DNA from: DATAEY01 sp038199035
GTDB taxonomy: Bacteria; Actinomycetota; Thermoleophilia; Solirubrobacterales; Solirubrobacteraceae
Length of the DNA stretch: 64,000 bases
Assembly (NCBI GenBank): GCA_038199035.1
Contig: JBBPZM010000046.1
Coordinates: 1-64,000, forward strand
Direction: 5' to 3'
Positions 7,839-15,689 of this stretch are shown piece by piece. The notes under the pieces are model-generated. The model was not told the origin of the DNA, made no database searches, and saw only the letters and a list, made by a program, of their open reading frames with translations. The first letter of the stretch is position 1; the number at the start of each line of letters is the position of its first letter. The position numbers were made by a program, and so were the translations under genes.

Positions 7839-9332
7839 TCAGGCGGGGGTGAAGTGGCGGTCGGGCCCCAGCCGGACCGGCGAGCCGAGGAAGTCGTCGG
7901 CGGCCCTCGCGGCCAGCACGTCGGCTTCGTTGGTGGCGCCCAAGGCCCGCCGGCCGTCGGCCAGGCGGGCGAAGAGGATCCCGTGGCTGGGGGAGCCGTC
8001 GCGCTCGTAGATGACCGTGCAGGTCTCGGCCGTCGCCTCGTGGGCACCGGGCTCGGCGACGAGGCAGGGCGTCGGGAGGCCCGGGTCGGGCCGCAGGGCG
8101 GCGAACGGCCGGTCCGGCGGGCGGTTGCCGTAGAGCCCGAGCGCGTGCTTGGTGGCATACCAGCCGAGCGCCGTGCTGAGGCCGAGCTCGCCCGGCGCGC
8201 CCTCGCGCAGGCGGCGGGCGACGGCGGCGATCCCGTGCGTGGCGTAGTTGTTGCCCGGGCCGCCGAAGAAGGTCAGGCCGCCCGTGCAGGTCAGCGGCCG
8301 GGCGGGGTCGTCGGTCGCGAGCCCAAGCTCGGCGGCGGCCAGCTCGACCGCGGAGGGGAAGCAGGAGTAGAGGTCGACGGGCCCGAGCCCGTCGCCGCTC
8401 GTCCCGGCGTGCTGGAAGATCGCGCGTCCACAGGCCTCGATGGCCGGTGAGCGATGGAGGCTCGGCCGGTGCGAGACGAACCACTCGTCGACGGCCGACG
8501 CCCCGGCGTGGAGGAAGACCCAGCGGTCGGCCGGCACCCCCAGGGCCGATGCGGTGCCCAGCGAGCACAGCACGAGCGCTGCGGCCTGGTCGACCTGGAT
8601 GTTGGCGTTCAGCAGCTTCGTGTAGGGGAGGGTCACCAGCCGGTTGCGCGCAGACGGCGTGCGCAGGAAGTCGGCGGTGTGCCGCTCGCGGCTCCAGGCG
8701 CTCGGGTGGTCGGCGGCGACCTCGCTGAACCTCGCCCACAGCTGCGAGATTGCCTCGAGATGGTGCGCAGCCGAGCGGCCGGACGCCACCCGGAGGGCGT
8801 TCTCGATCAACGGATATACGACGATCGGCGCGATCAGGCCGACCTCGGTCTCGGCCGATGTGCTGGCCGGGCGCTCGTGCTCGAGGATCTCGCCGGCACG
8901 GCGCTCGGGATCGGCGGGCGGCCACGCCGGCGCCTCGCCCTGGGCCAGCAGCCGTGAGGCCGTGCTCAGAGACTCCGCCCCGCAGAGCAGCGCCGCGTCG
9001 AGCCGGCCTGCCTGGATGCGCTCGGCCAGCGCGTTGACCAGCAGCTGAGGGCCGTTCCCACCCTGCATGCTCGAGCGCAGGGTCGGGGCCCAGACGCCGA
9101 GGACGTCCGCCACACGGCGCCCGGGGTCACCGTCGGGCCAGGCCACCGAGGGCACGGCGGCCAGCGCCCCGATCCGCCCGAGCAGCGCCTCCGGGCTGTG
9201 AGCGCAGGCATCGGCGATCGCCGCCCGCGCGGCCCGCGCCATCAGCTGGGCGGGCTCCGCGGGCCCGTCGTCGCCGGGTCGGCGAACGACCTCACCGACG
9301 CCCACGAGGACGGGAAGGCGGGGGTCGAGCAT
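7839..9332 (-). CDS. thiolase-like protein lacking the nucleophilic cysteine
   Basis: Protein of about 497 aa with a thiolase-superfamily fold: an N-terminal LPVLVGVGEVVRRPG, a mid-region DLYSCFPSAVELAAAELG and a C-terminal TCTGGLTFFGGPGNNYATHG, followed by an extra C-terminal domain of the kind found in TLP1-type thiolase-like proteins (about residues 400-497). Where thiolases carry the acyl-accepting Cys, this protein reads RSSMQGGNGPQLLVN, with no Cys. It may bind acyl-CoA without condensing it or use another nucleophile. The ATG at 9332 or the TTG at 9338 can both serve; GGAG lies upstream. Neighbours do not reveal the pathway. Confidence 0.8.
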   Translation of the reverse strand: MLDPRLPVLVGVGEVVRRPGDDGPAEPAQLMARAARAAIADACAHSPEALLGRIGALAAVPSVAWPDGDPGRRVADVLGVWAPTLRSSMQGGNGPQLLVNALAERIQAGRLDAALLCGAESLSTASRLLAQGEAPAWPPADPERRAGEILEHERPASTSAETEVGLIAPIVVYPLIENALRVASGRSAAHHLEAISQLWARFSEVAADHPSAWSRERHTADFLRTPSARNRLVTLPYTKLLNANIQVDQAAALVLCSLGTASALGVPADRWVFLHAGASAVDEWFVSHRPSLHRSPAIEACGRAIFQHAGTSGDGLGPVDLYSCFPSAVELAAAELGLATDDPARPLTCTGGLTFFGGPGNNYATHGIAAVARRLREGAPGELGLSTALGWYATKHALGLYGNRPPDRPFAALRPDPGLPTPCLVAEPGAHEATAETCTVIYERDGSPSHGILFARLADGRRALGATNEADVLAARAADDFLGSPVRLGPDRHFTPA

Positions 9333-9511
9333 CCTCAACGGCTCTCCAGCGAGCGCTCGAGGGCTCCAGAGCTGATCATTACAGCCGAATCGCGAAGGAA
9401 AACTTGCGCACTTGGGGAATCCGCGCGTTCAGCCGATGAGACGGTCAACACCCTGGCATGACGGCGTGCGGCATGGGTCGTCCGCTGCAAGCTAACGACA
9501 CGGAGGTAGGC

Positions 9512-10939
9512 ATGGAGTTCTCAGGACTGCCCAGAACGGGCATCGGCTCTCGAGCGAAGTGGACGCTCGCCATGGGCGCAGCGCTCGTCGTCGCCCTGGT
9601 GGTCGCGCTTTCGGCGTCGGCTGCCGGCACGCACGGCAACGCGACCGCCGCCAAGAAGGGCAGCAGCACTTCCAAGAAGGGCGACGGGTCGGGCACGAGC
9701 GTCGGCACGGTGTTGGGCCAGGTGGGGCAGAAGGTCAAGTCCGGCACCGCGGTCACGCCCGCCGCCAGCAACAGCAACGACTTCACCTGTCGTGCCAGCG
9801 GGGCGCGAGTGGACAACCTGCTCGGCAACGTGATCGAGCCCGTGATCGCCAACGATCCCGGGAAGCCCTGCGCCGACGACAGCACCAAGATCCTGAACCC
9901 CAACCTCGGGAACGTGGTCTCGGCTGACGTCCTCGACGTGTCGACCAACCTGTCCAGCGATGCAGCCAAGGCCACGACCAAGGTCACCAACGCGACGATC
10001 ACCGGTGTCCTCACCGCGGACGCGCTGACCGCGAAGGCCTCGGCCACCTGCAACGGCGGCAACCTGAAGCTCCAGGGCTCCTCTCAGGTCCTCGGGCTCT
10101 CGATCGGTGGCGCCAGCGCCATCGACGTCAGCAAGCCGCAGACGATCAACCTCGTGGTCGGGACCCTCTACCTCAACCGCACGATCAAGACCAAGAGCAC
10201 CATCACCCAGCGTGCGCTCGAGCTCGACTCGCCGGCGCTCAGCCTCGACGTGGTCCTCGGTGAGGCGGTGGCCGGTGCCTCCAAGTGCGGCGGTGGCGGT
10301 GGCGGCGGCGGTGGTGGCCATCACGGCGGCCACAACGGCGGCCACCATGGCGGTAACGACAACGGCAACCCCCAGTGCAGTGACGGCGTCGACAACGACG
10401 GCGACGGCAAGGTCGACTTCCCCAACGACAACGGCTGTAGCTCTCCCAACGACAACGACGAGCGCCCCGAGTGCTCTGACGGCGTCGACAACGACGGCGA
10501 CGGGCTGATCGACTACCCGAACGACCCCGGCTGCAGCTCGGCCGAGGACAACAGCGAGGCCAACCAGTGCAGTGACGGCGTCGACAACGACGGGGACGGC
10601 AAGGTCGACTACCCGAACGACCCCGGCTGCACCTCGCCCCAGGACAACGACGAAGCCGACACCCCGACGACGCTGGAGACCCCCGGGGCCACCTGCGCCA
10701 AGGCGGGCCGGTTCCTCGTCGGGCGCGTCGGCGGGACCGGCATCCGCAGCGTCGCGTTCTGGTTCAACGGGAAGCGCCTGGCGATGGACACCACGGCGCC
10801 CTTCGCGGTCCGCATGTCGGCGGCCCACCCGGGCGTCATGGTGGCCAGGGTTACCTACCTGGACGGCCGCGCACCGCGGACGATGCGCAGCGCTCTGGTG
10901 CGCTGCCCGAGCCAGGCGGCCCCTCGCTTCACCGGCTGA
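9512..10939 (+). CDS. secreted protein with three calcium-loop-like repeats
   Basis: Predicted exported protein of 475 aa. GGAGGTAGGC immediately before the ATG at 9512 fixes the start. A signal peptide (hydrophobic MGAALVVALVVALSASAAG) is followed by a roughly 230-residue Thr/Asn/Ala-rich domain I cannot assign, a Gly/His linker (G-rich run then HHGGHNGGHHGG), and three exact 32-residue repeats each opening CSDGVDNDGDG and containing two Cys (10376-10663). The DxDGDG loops resemble thrombospondin type 3/dockerin calcium sites. A C-terminal Ig-like segment of about 90 residues ends the protein. A cell-surface or envelope role is inferred from the signal and composition. Confidence 0.85.
   Translation: MEFSGLPRTGIGSRAKWTLAMGAALVVALVVALSASAAGTHGNATAAKKGSSTSKKGDGSGTSVGTVLGQVGQKVKSGTAVTPAASNSNDFTCRASGARVDNLLGNVIEPVIANDPGKPCADDSTKILNPNLGNVVSADVLDVSTNLSSDAAKATTKVTNATITGVLTADALTAKASATCNGGNLKLQGSSQVLGLSIGGASAIDVSKPQTINLVVGTLYLNRTIKTKSTITQRALELDSPALSLDVVLGEAVAGASKCGGGGGGGGGGHHGGHNGGHHGGNDNGNPQCSDGVDNDGDGKVDFPNDNGCSSPNDNDERPECSDGVDNDGDGLIDYPNDPGCSSAEDNSEANQCSDGVDNDGDGKVDYPNDPGCTSPQDNDEADTPTTLETPGATCAKAGRFLVGRVGGTGIRSVAFWFNGKRLAMDTTAPFAVRMSAAHPGVMVARVTYLDGRAPRTMRSALVRCPSQAAPRFTG
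10376..10663 (+). repeat. three 96-bp coding repeats (CSDGVDNDGDG units)
   Basis: Units start at 10376, 10472 and 10568, each exactly 96 bp (32 codons). They keep two Cys and a DNDGDG acid loop, with variation mostly at the linker between units. Confidence 0.9.
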
Positions 10940-11069
10940 GAGGGCGGTGAGGTAGGAATAGAGCCCAGCGACAGTGCGTACGGCCCCCGTCGAATCCGGC
11001 GGGGGCCGCCGCACGCCGCCGGGAATGGAGCTTTACTCCCGAGGAAGCGAAGAGAGGTCGGGCGGCGCG

Positions 11070-11816
11070 ATGACGAGGACCAGTTGGACGAGGCGACTGC
11101 GGTGTGCCGGCTGCGCCGCCATGGTCGCGGCCCTCGGAGGGTCGGCCAGCCTCGCGGCGGCCGCCCCGGCCCAGGCCGCTTCGGCCCCCGTGAAGCTGTC
11201 GGACGAGGTCACCTATACGCGGTGGGCCAGCGCCGCCCAGTACGCCACGGTGCGCGCCCTGCCGTCAGCGGGCGCCCGCGCCGTCGCCCGCCTGCGCTTC
11301 CGCACCGAGGACGGCTTCCCCGAGGTCTATGTCGTCATGGCCAGCCGCGACGACGCGGCCGGAGTCACGTGGCTTCAGCTTCGCCTTCCCATGCGTCCCA
11401 ACGGCCGGACGGGCTGGGTGCCCGCCGAGTCGATCGGCCCCCTGCACCTCGTGCACACCCGGCTCGTCGTCGACCGCCACCGTCTCAGCGCGTCGCTGTA
11501 TCGGTACGGGCGGCGCGTCTGGTTCTCGCGCGTCGGGGTGGGCAAGGCGAGCACTCCAACTCCTCCCGGGCGCTTCTGGATCCGCGAGAAGTTCCCTGCG
11601 GGCGGGGGCCTGTATGGCCCCTACGCCTTCGGGACCAGCGACTACTCCGACACCCTGACCGACTGGCCGGGCGGCGGAGTGATCGGCATCCACGGCACCG
11701 ACCAGCCGAGGCTCATCCCCGGCCGGCCGTCGCACGGCTGCATTCGCGTGCCCAACGCGGCCGTCCTGCGCCTGGCCAGGCTGATGCCGGTCGGGACGCC
11801 GCTGCTGATCCTGTAG
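11070..11816 (+). CDS. secreted L,D-transpeptidase (YkuD domain)
   Basis: Periplasmic/extracellular enzyme of 248 aa that can make 3-3 peptidoglycan cross-links. The ATG at 11070 gives a standard signal peptide (MTRTSWTRRLRC, then hydrophobic, with APAQA|AS cleavage); a longer frame from 10974 lacks a plausible start signal. An N-terminal SH3-like segment (TVRALPSAGARAVARL to GRTGWVPAES) precedes the catalytic YkuD domain, which has the HG motif (IGIHGTDQP) and the SHGCIRV catalytic-cysteine motif near the C-terminus. Substrate roles vary in this family, so wall remodelling is the safe statement. Confidence 0.92.
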   Translation: MTRTSWTRRLRCAGCAAMVAALGGSASLAAAAPAQAASAPVKLSDEVTYTRWASAAQYATVRALPSAGARAVARLRFRTEDGFPEVYVVMASRDDAAGVTWLQLRLPMRPNGRTGWVPAESIGPLHLVHTRLVVDRHRLSASLYRYGRRVWFSRVGVGKASTPTPPGRFWIREKFPAGGGLYGPYAFGTSDYSDTLTDWPGGGVIGIHGTDQPRLIPGRPSHGCIRVPNAAVLRLARLMPVGTPLLIL

Positions 11817-11827
11817 GCGCGCCAGCG

Positions 11828-11846
11828 CCGGCGCGAGCGGCGCCGG
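11828..11846. terminator. stem-loop between convergent genes
   Basis: CCGGCGC (11828-11834), loop GAGCG, GCGCCGG (11840-11846). It sits between the transpeptidase stop and the convergent cupin stop and could end both transcripts, but no U-tract follows. Confidence 0.35.
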
Positions 11847-11850
11847 GGGG

Positions 11851-12237
11851 CTAGTCGACCCAGAACTCCTGGTCCATCTCGCCGTCGCTGGCGTGATGGG
11901 GGCCGAAGACCAGCAGCTGGATCCCGTCCGGCCCCGCCTCGAAGGCACGCATGACCTGCGGGGCCACGCGAATGGCGTCGAGCGGGCCGATCTCGACGAT
12001 CTCGTCGTCGAGCTTGACCCGGCCGCTGCCCGAGAGCACCACGTTGATCTCCTCGGCCTGGTGATGGCGATGGCCGAAGGGCTGGCGCTTGCCGGGGCGC
12101 AGGTCGTGAAAGGCCAAGCCGGTGCCCTCGGCCTCGAGCGCCTCGCGGGCGAAGCGGGCCTCGCCCATGTCCGAGAAGCCGCGCTTGGCCGCGAAGTCCT
12201 CGACTTCGCGCAGGTTGGTGATCGTGTAGTCGCTCAT
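11851..12237 (-). CDS. small cupin-domain protein
   Basis: Single-domain beta-barrel protein of 128 aa. The cupin metal motif 1 is visible as GHRHHQAEEINVVLSGSG (two His and a Glu), and motif 2 is weak (LDAIRVAPQVMRAFEAGPDG) without the usual His. Members include sugar isomerases, dioxygenases and sensor domains; the sequence gives no substrate. The ATG has a TATGGT box 8 nt upstream, so it is probably translated from a leaderless message. Confidence 0.85.
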   Translation of the reverse strand: MSDYTITNLREVEDFAAKRGFSDMGEARFAREALEAEGTGLAFHDLRPGKRQPFGHRHHQAEEINVVLSGSGRVKLDDEIVEIGPLDAIRVAPQVMRAFEAGPDGIQLLVFGPHHASDGEMDQEFWVD

Positions 12238-12245
12238 GGTCGGCG

Positions 12246-12251
12246 ACCATA
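12246..12251 (-). promoter_or_regulatory. putative -10 box (TATGGT) for the cupin gene
   Basis: Minus-strand TATGGT ends 8 nt before the ATG at 12237; the transcript would begin at or near the start codon. Confidence 0.45.
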
Positions 12252-12283
12252 GCCGATGGCCGCCGGCCGGCTCTTCGGCGCGC

Positions 12284-13072
12284 TCACCAGCGCAGCAGGA
12301 GCCATGAGCCCGCCACCACCCCGAGCAGGACGACCACCGCGCGCAGCGGGCCGGGGGCCAGCCTTCGCGCCAGGGCGACCCCGGCCTGGCCGCCGGCGAA
12401 GCTGGAGATGGCCATGGCCGCCGCCGCGCCCCACTGCACGGGGCCGAAGAACGCGAAGTACGCCGCTGCCGCTACGCCCACGACCAGCGAGAGCAGGCCC
12501 TTGAGGGCGTTGAGGCGGTGGAGCGAGTCGGCCAGCCCGAGCGCGAGGACGGCGAGCAGGAGGATGCCCAGCCCGGCGCCGAAGTAGCCGCCGTAGACGG
12601 CGGCGGCGAGCGTCGCGGCGTGCAGCCGGGGCGAGCGGCGGCCGTCGCCGGGGGCGCGATCGGCCACCGCCTCGGCCTCCCGGGCGCCCCAGCGCCGCGA
12701 GAGGGCGGGCTGGGCGGCCAGGAGCGCGCAGGACCCGAGCACGAGGAAGGGGACGATGTGCGAGAAGGTCGCCTCGGAGGAGACCGTGAGCAGGAACGCG
12801 CCGGCCACCGCCCCGACCGCGCTGGTGACGCCGAGCGCCACGGACCGTCCCCGCTGCCCGGCCAGCTCCTGGCGGTAGGCGACCGATCCGCCGAGGTAGC
12901 CGGGCAGCACGGCCACCGCGTTGGTCACGTTGGCCGTCACGGCCGGGTAGCCCACCGCCACCAGGACCGGGAAGGAGATCAGCGACCCTCCGCCCGCCAC
13001 CGCGTTGACCGCGCCCGCGGCGAACCCGGCCGCCACCAGAACGGCCAATGTCCCGAGGTGCAGCTCGACCAT
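12284..13072 (-). CDS. TauE/SafE (TSUP) family membrane exporter
   Basis: Inner-membrane protein of 262 aa with about eight hydrophobic spans. The family signature is the N-terminal GFAAGAVNAVAGGGSLISFP, with a second half repeating the GGYFGAGLGILLLAVLAL pattern. TSUP proteins export sulfite, sulfoacetate or other organosulfur anions, or small organic acids; the substrate cannot be told here. Its ATG directly abuts the TGA of the upstream permease, so the three minus-strand genes 14722-12284 form an operon. Confidence 0.9.
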   Translation of the reverse strand: MVELHLGTLAVLVAAGFAAGAVNAVAGGGSLISFPVLVAVGYPAVTANVTNAVAVLPGYLGGSVAYRQELAGQRGRSVALGVTSAVGAVAGAFLLTVSSEATFSHIVPFLVLGSCALLAAQPALSRRWGAREAEAVADRAPGDGRRSPRLHAATLAAAVYGGYFGAGLGILLLAVLALGLADSLHRLNALKGLLSLVVGVAAAAYFAFFGPVQWGAAAAMAISSFAGGQAGVALARRLAPGPLRAVVVLLGVVAGSWLLLRW

Positions 13073-14386
13073 TCAGGCGCCGGGTGCGGCCTGCGCGGCC
13101 GGGACGCCGTCGGGGACGCGCCGCTCGCCCAGCTCCTCATAGTCGTCGGCGGTCGTCTCGTCGCGTCCGCGCGCGACCACGAGCGCCGAGAGGACCGCCG
13201 TGAGGGCGAGCGTGACCACGAGGTTGAGGGCGAGCGCCCACAGCCCTTCGTAGGCCGCCACGTCGGTGCCGAAGACGTGCAGCGTGTACACGCTTCCCTT
13301 GAAAGCCAGCGACGTGGCCATGAGCGTGCCGGCCACCATCCCGACCGCCCAACCGGCCAGCAGCGCCCAGCGGTGCAGCCACCGGGTGTACAGGCCGAAG
13401 ACGATGGCCGGCAGCGTCTGGAGGATCCACAGGCCGCCGAGCAGCTGGAGGTCGATCGCGTACTGGGTCGGTAGGGCGACGATGAAGACCACGGCGCCCG
13501 CCTTGACGACCAGCGAGGCGAGCTTGGCCACCTGCGTCTGCTCGGCGTCGTCGCAGTCGGGCCGCACGTACTCGCGCCAGACGTTGCGCGAGAAGAGGTT
13601 GGCGGCGGCGATCGACATCACCGCCGCGGGCACGAGCGCCCCGATGGCGATGGCCGCGAACGCCACGCCCTCGAACCACGAGGGGAAGAACTTCACGAAC
13701 AGGTCGGGCACGACCGAGTTGGGCGTCGTCGGCTTGATCCCCGCGGCGATGGCCATGTAGCCGAGCAGGGCGATGAGTCCGAGGAGGAATGTGTAGGCGG
13801 GAAGGATCGTCGCGTTGCGGCGGATCACGTTGGAGCTCTTGGAGCTCAGCACGCCGGTGATGACGTGCGGGTACATGAAGAGGGCGAGCGCCGAGCCCAG
13901 GGCCAGCGTGGCGTAGGCCGTCTGGCCCGCGGCCATCCCCGGGATCAGCGATCCGGGCTTGCCGGTCGCCCCTACGTGCTTGGGCAGGTCGCGGGCGGCG
14001 GCGCCGAAGATGTGGCCGAAGCCCCCGAGCTTCGCCGGGATGTAGACCAGGGCGACGATGATCACCAGGTAGATCAGCGAGTCCTTGACCACCGCGATGA
14101 GGGCGGGTGCGCGCAGACCGCTCTGGTAGGTGTAGGCGGCGAGGATCACGAAGGCGATGATCAGCGGCCAGTCGCCGTGGATGCCCATGGCCGCGATCAC
14201 GACCTGGATGCCCACCAGCTGGAGCGCGATGTAGGGCATGGTGGCCAGCAGGCCGGCCACGCCCCACTCGTCCAGGCGCGCCAGGTCGCCGCGGCGCCAG
14301 CGCGCGGCCAGGAAGCCGAGCACGCTGACCAGCGCGAAGAGCGCGACGAAGACGGCGAGCGCGACCCCGTTGACGCCACCGTGCAT
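13073..14386 (-). CDS. sodium:solute symporter, MctP-like, with internal deletion of about 85 residues
   Basis: SSS-family permease of 437 aa; relatives (MctP-type monocarboxylate carriers) are about 500-560 aa. The first span (LAVFVALFALVSVLGFLAAR) and the following RRGDLARLDEWGVAG match the family start. The next expected block, roughly RRFGTWITWFLLGGDLYTAYTF through the YVTAADFVRGRYG region, is absent. The sequence jumps at residue 45 (about 14251) straight into LLATMPYIALQLVGIQVVI. The missing block holds spans 2-3, including residues near the sodium and substrate sites. The reading frame is kept, so a full-length but probably inactive protein is predicted, unless this is an assembly collapse. 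The remaining spans and C-terminal tail look normal. Confidence 0.8.
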   Translation of the reverse strand: MHGGVNGVALAVFVALFALVSVLGFLAARWRRGDLARLDEWGVAGLLATMPYIALQLVGIQVVIAAMGIHGDWPLIIAFVILAAYTYQSGLRAPALIAVVKDSLIYLVIIVALVYIPAKLGGFGHIFGAAARDLPKHVGATGKPGSLIPGMAAGQTAYATLALGSALALFMYPHVITGVLSSKSSNVIRRNATILPAYTFLLGLIALLGYMAIAAGIKPTTPNSVVPDLFVKFFPSWFEGVAFAAIAIGALVPAAVMSIAAANLFSRNVWREYVRPDCDDAEQTQVAKLASLVVKAGAVVFIVALPTQYAIDLQLLGGLWILQTLPAIVFGLYTRWLHRWALLAGWAVGMVAGTLMATSLAFKGSVYTLHVFGTDVAAYEGLWALALNLVVTLALTAVLSALVVARGRDETTADDYEELGERRVPDGVPAAQAAPGA

Positions 14387-14398
14387 CGCCGTCTGACC

Positions 14399-14722
14399 TC
14401 AGCGCACCCGTCGGTAGACGACGTAGGTAAGCAGCGCGGTGATCGGGACCCAGGCGAACTGGAACCAGTAGAAGAACGGGAAGGACAGCAGCGTCGGCTC
14501 GGCGCGCGCGTAGAACGGCACCCACAGCAGGCCGATGTAGGAGGGAAGTAGGAGCAGGTACCAGAGGCGCGAGCGCGCGGGGCGCCGGTGCTCGATGCGC
14601 ACCTCCTGCGGGCGACCCAGCTCGGGGCTGGCGGGACCCTCCTGGCCGCGATCGGCCGCGCCTCCCTCGCCGGAGCCTGCCGCTCCTTCGCCTCGCCGCT
14701 GGCCGGGGTGGTCTGTCGGCAT
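14399..14722 (-). CDS. DUF3311 small membrane protein, permease partner
   Basis: Two-span membrane protein of 107 aa. The conserved part is LLPSYIGLLWVPFYARAEPT followed by LLSFPFFYWFQFAWVPITALL (about residues 57-100), the DUF3311 signature; the first 50 residues are hydrophilic. DUF3311 genes commonly sit next to SSS permeases of the MctP/acetate type and may act as accessory subunits. The permease begins 12 bp after its stop. The ATG at 14722 is preferred over the TTG at 14737 because GGAGAGGGG precedes it. Confidence 0.85.
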   Translation of the reverse strand: MPTDHPGQRRGEGAAGSGEGGAADRGQEGPASPELGRPQEVRIEHRRPARSRLWYLLLLPSYIGLLWVPFYARAEPTLLSFPFFYWFQFAWVPITALLTYVVYRRVR

Positions 14723-14840
14723 CCCCTCTCCACGCAAGCCGGTCGATCGCGGGCCATCGGCGGCCCGCCGGTCCTGCGACTATCGACGATCCCCGGTGGG
14801 CCGGTCAAGCACGCGCGCAGCCGCGGCGTCAGCACGGCGC

Positions 14841-15644
14841 TCAGACCATCGAGAGGCCGCCGTCGACCGCGATCACCTGGCCGGTGACGTAGCTCGCCTC
14901 GTCGGACAGCAAGAAGGCGACGAGGGCCGCGACCTCCCAGGCGGTGCCCTGGCGGCCCATCGGTATGGGCGCCCGCTCGCGACCGGGCCGCACCTGTGAG
15001 GCCAGCCGGCCGATCACCGTGTCGATCAGTCCGGGGGCGACGACGTTGGACCGCACGCCGCGTCGCGCGTCCTCCAGCGCGACGTGGCGGCTCAAGCCGG
15101 CCAGGGCGGCCTTCGAGGTGTCATACGAGGGGATCGTGCTGCCGGGCTTGAGCCCGGCCACCGATCCGATGTAGACCAGCGAGCTGCCCGGCCCGAGCGC
15201 GGGCATGGCCGCCTTGGTGACCAGGAAGTGCGCGCGCAGGTTCACGGCCAGGACCTCGTCCCAGTCCTCGACGCTCGTCCCGGCCAGTCCCAGGCCGGCG
15301 CCGATGCCCACGTTGAGGACGATCCCGTCGAGGCCCCCGAGCAGCCTCAGGCTTTCCTCGACCACCCGCTGGCAGGCGTCGGGATTGGACACGTCGGCCA
15401 CGACGACCTCGCCGCGACCGCCCTCGCCGGAGATCTGCGCCGCCGTCCGCTCGGCCGACTCACCGTCGATGTCGGCGCAGGCTACGGCCGCGCCGTGGCG
15501 GGCGGCGAGCACCGCGATGGCGCGTCCGTTGCCGACCGGAGGGTCCGGGTCGTCGCTGCGGCGAGTGCCGGCCCCGACGACGAGCACGCGTCGACCCGCG
15601 AGCCGGGAGGGCTGGTCGCTCGGCGCGCTCACGCCGGCCAGCAT
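14841..15644 (-). CDS. short-chain dehydrogenase/reductase
   Basis: Classical SDR of 267 aa: modified cofactor motif VVGAGTRRSDDPDPPVGNGR (the insertion splits the usual GxxxGxG), NVGIGAG after strand 4, catalytic Ser in YIGSVAG, YxxxK in SYDTSKAAL, and the closing GQVIAVDGG. It uses NAD(P)H; the insertion type occurs in a distinct SDR subgroup whose substrates I do not know. It is divergent from a TetR regulator and separated from it only by an inverted repeat, so it is the likely target of that regulator. The ATG at 15644 has no ribosome site; GTG at 15632 is an alternative. Confidence 0.88.
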   Translation of the reverse strand: MLAGVSAPSDQPSRLAGRRVLVVGAGTRRSDDPDPPVGNGRAIAVLAARHGAAVACADIDGESAERTAAQISGEGGRGEVVVADVSNPDACQRVVEESLRLLGGLDGIVLNVGIGAGLGLAGTSVEDWDEVLAVNLRAHFLVTKAAMPALGPGSSLVYIGSVAGLKPGSTIPSYDTSKAALAGLSRHVALEDARRGVRSNVVAPGLIDTVIGRLASQVRPGRERAPIPMGRQGTAWEVAALVAFLLSDEASYVTGQVIAVDGGLSMV

Positions 15645-15652
15645 AGGGAATG

Positions 15653-15670
15653 GGAAACAGCGACGTTTCC
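15653..15670. promoter_or_regulatory. operator palindrome between divergent SDR and TetR genes
   Basis: Perfect inverted repeat GGAAAC-N6-GTTTCC (spacer AGCGAC). It overlaps the region upstream of the -10 box TAGGGT of the TetR gene and lies 8 nt ahead of the SDR start. Position and symmetry suit a dimeric TetR repressor controlling both genes. Confidence 0.65.
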
Positions 15671-15677
15671 TAAATGG

Positions 15678-15683
15678 TAGGGT
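15678..15683 (+). promoter_or_regulatory. putative -10 box (TAGGGT) for the TetR gene
   Basis: TAGGGT ends 6 nt before the GTG at 15690, consistent with leaderless transcription; the operator at 15653-15670 lies just upstream. Confidence 0.45.
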
Positions 15684-15689
15684 CGGCGC

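Noticed and set aside
6346..8925. Long minus-strand open frame of about 860 codons
   Set aside because: Arg/Pro/Gly-rich shadow across the serine hydrolase and thiolase-like genes, without a domain or start signal.
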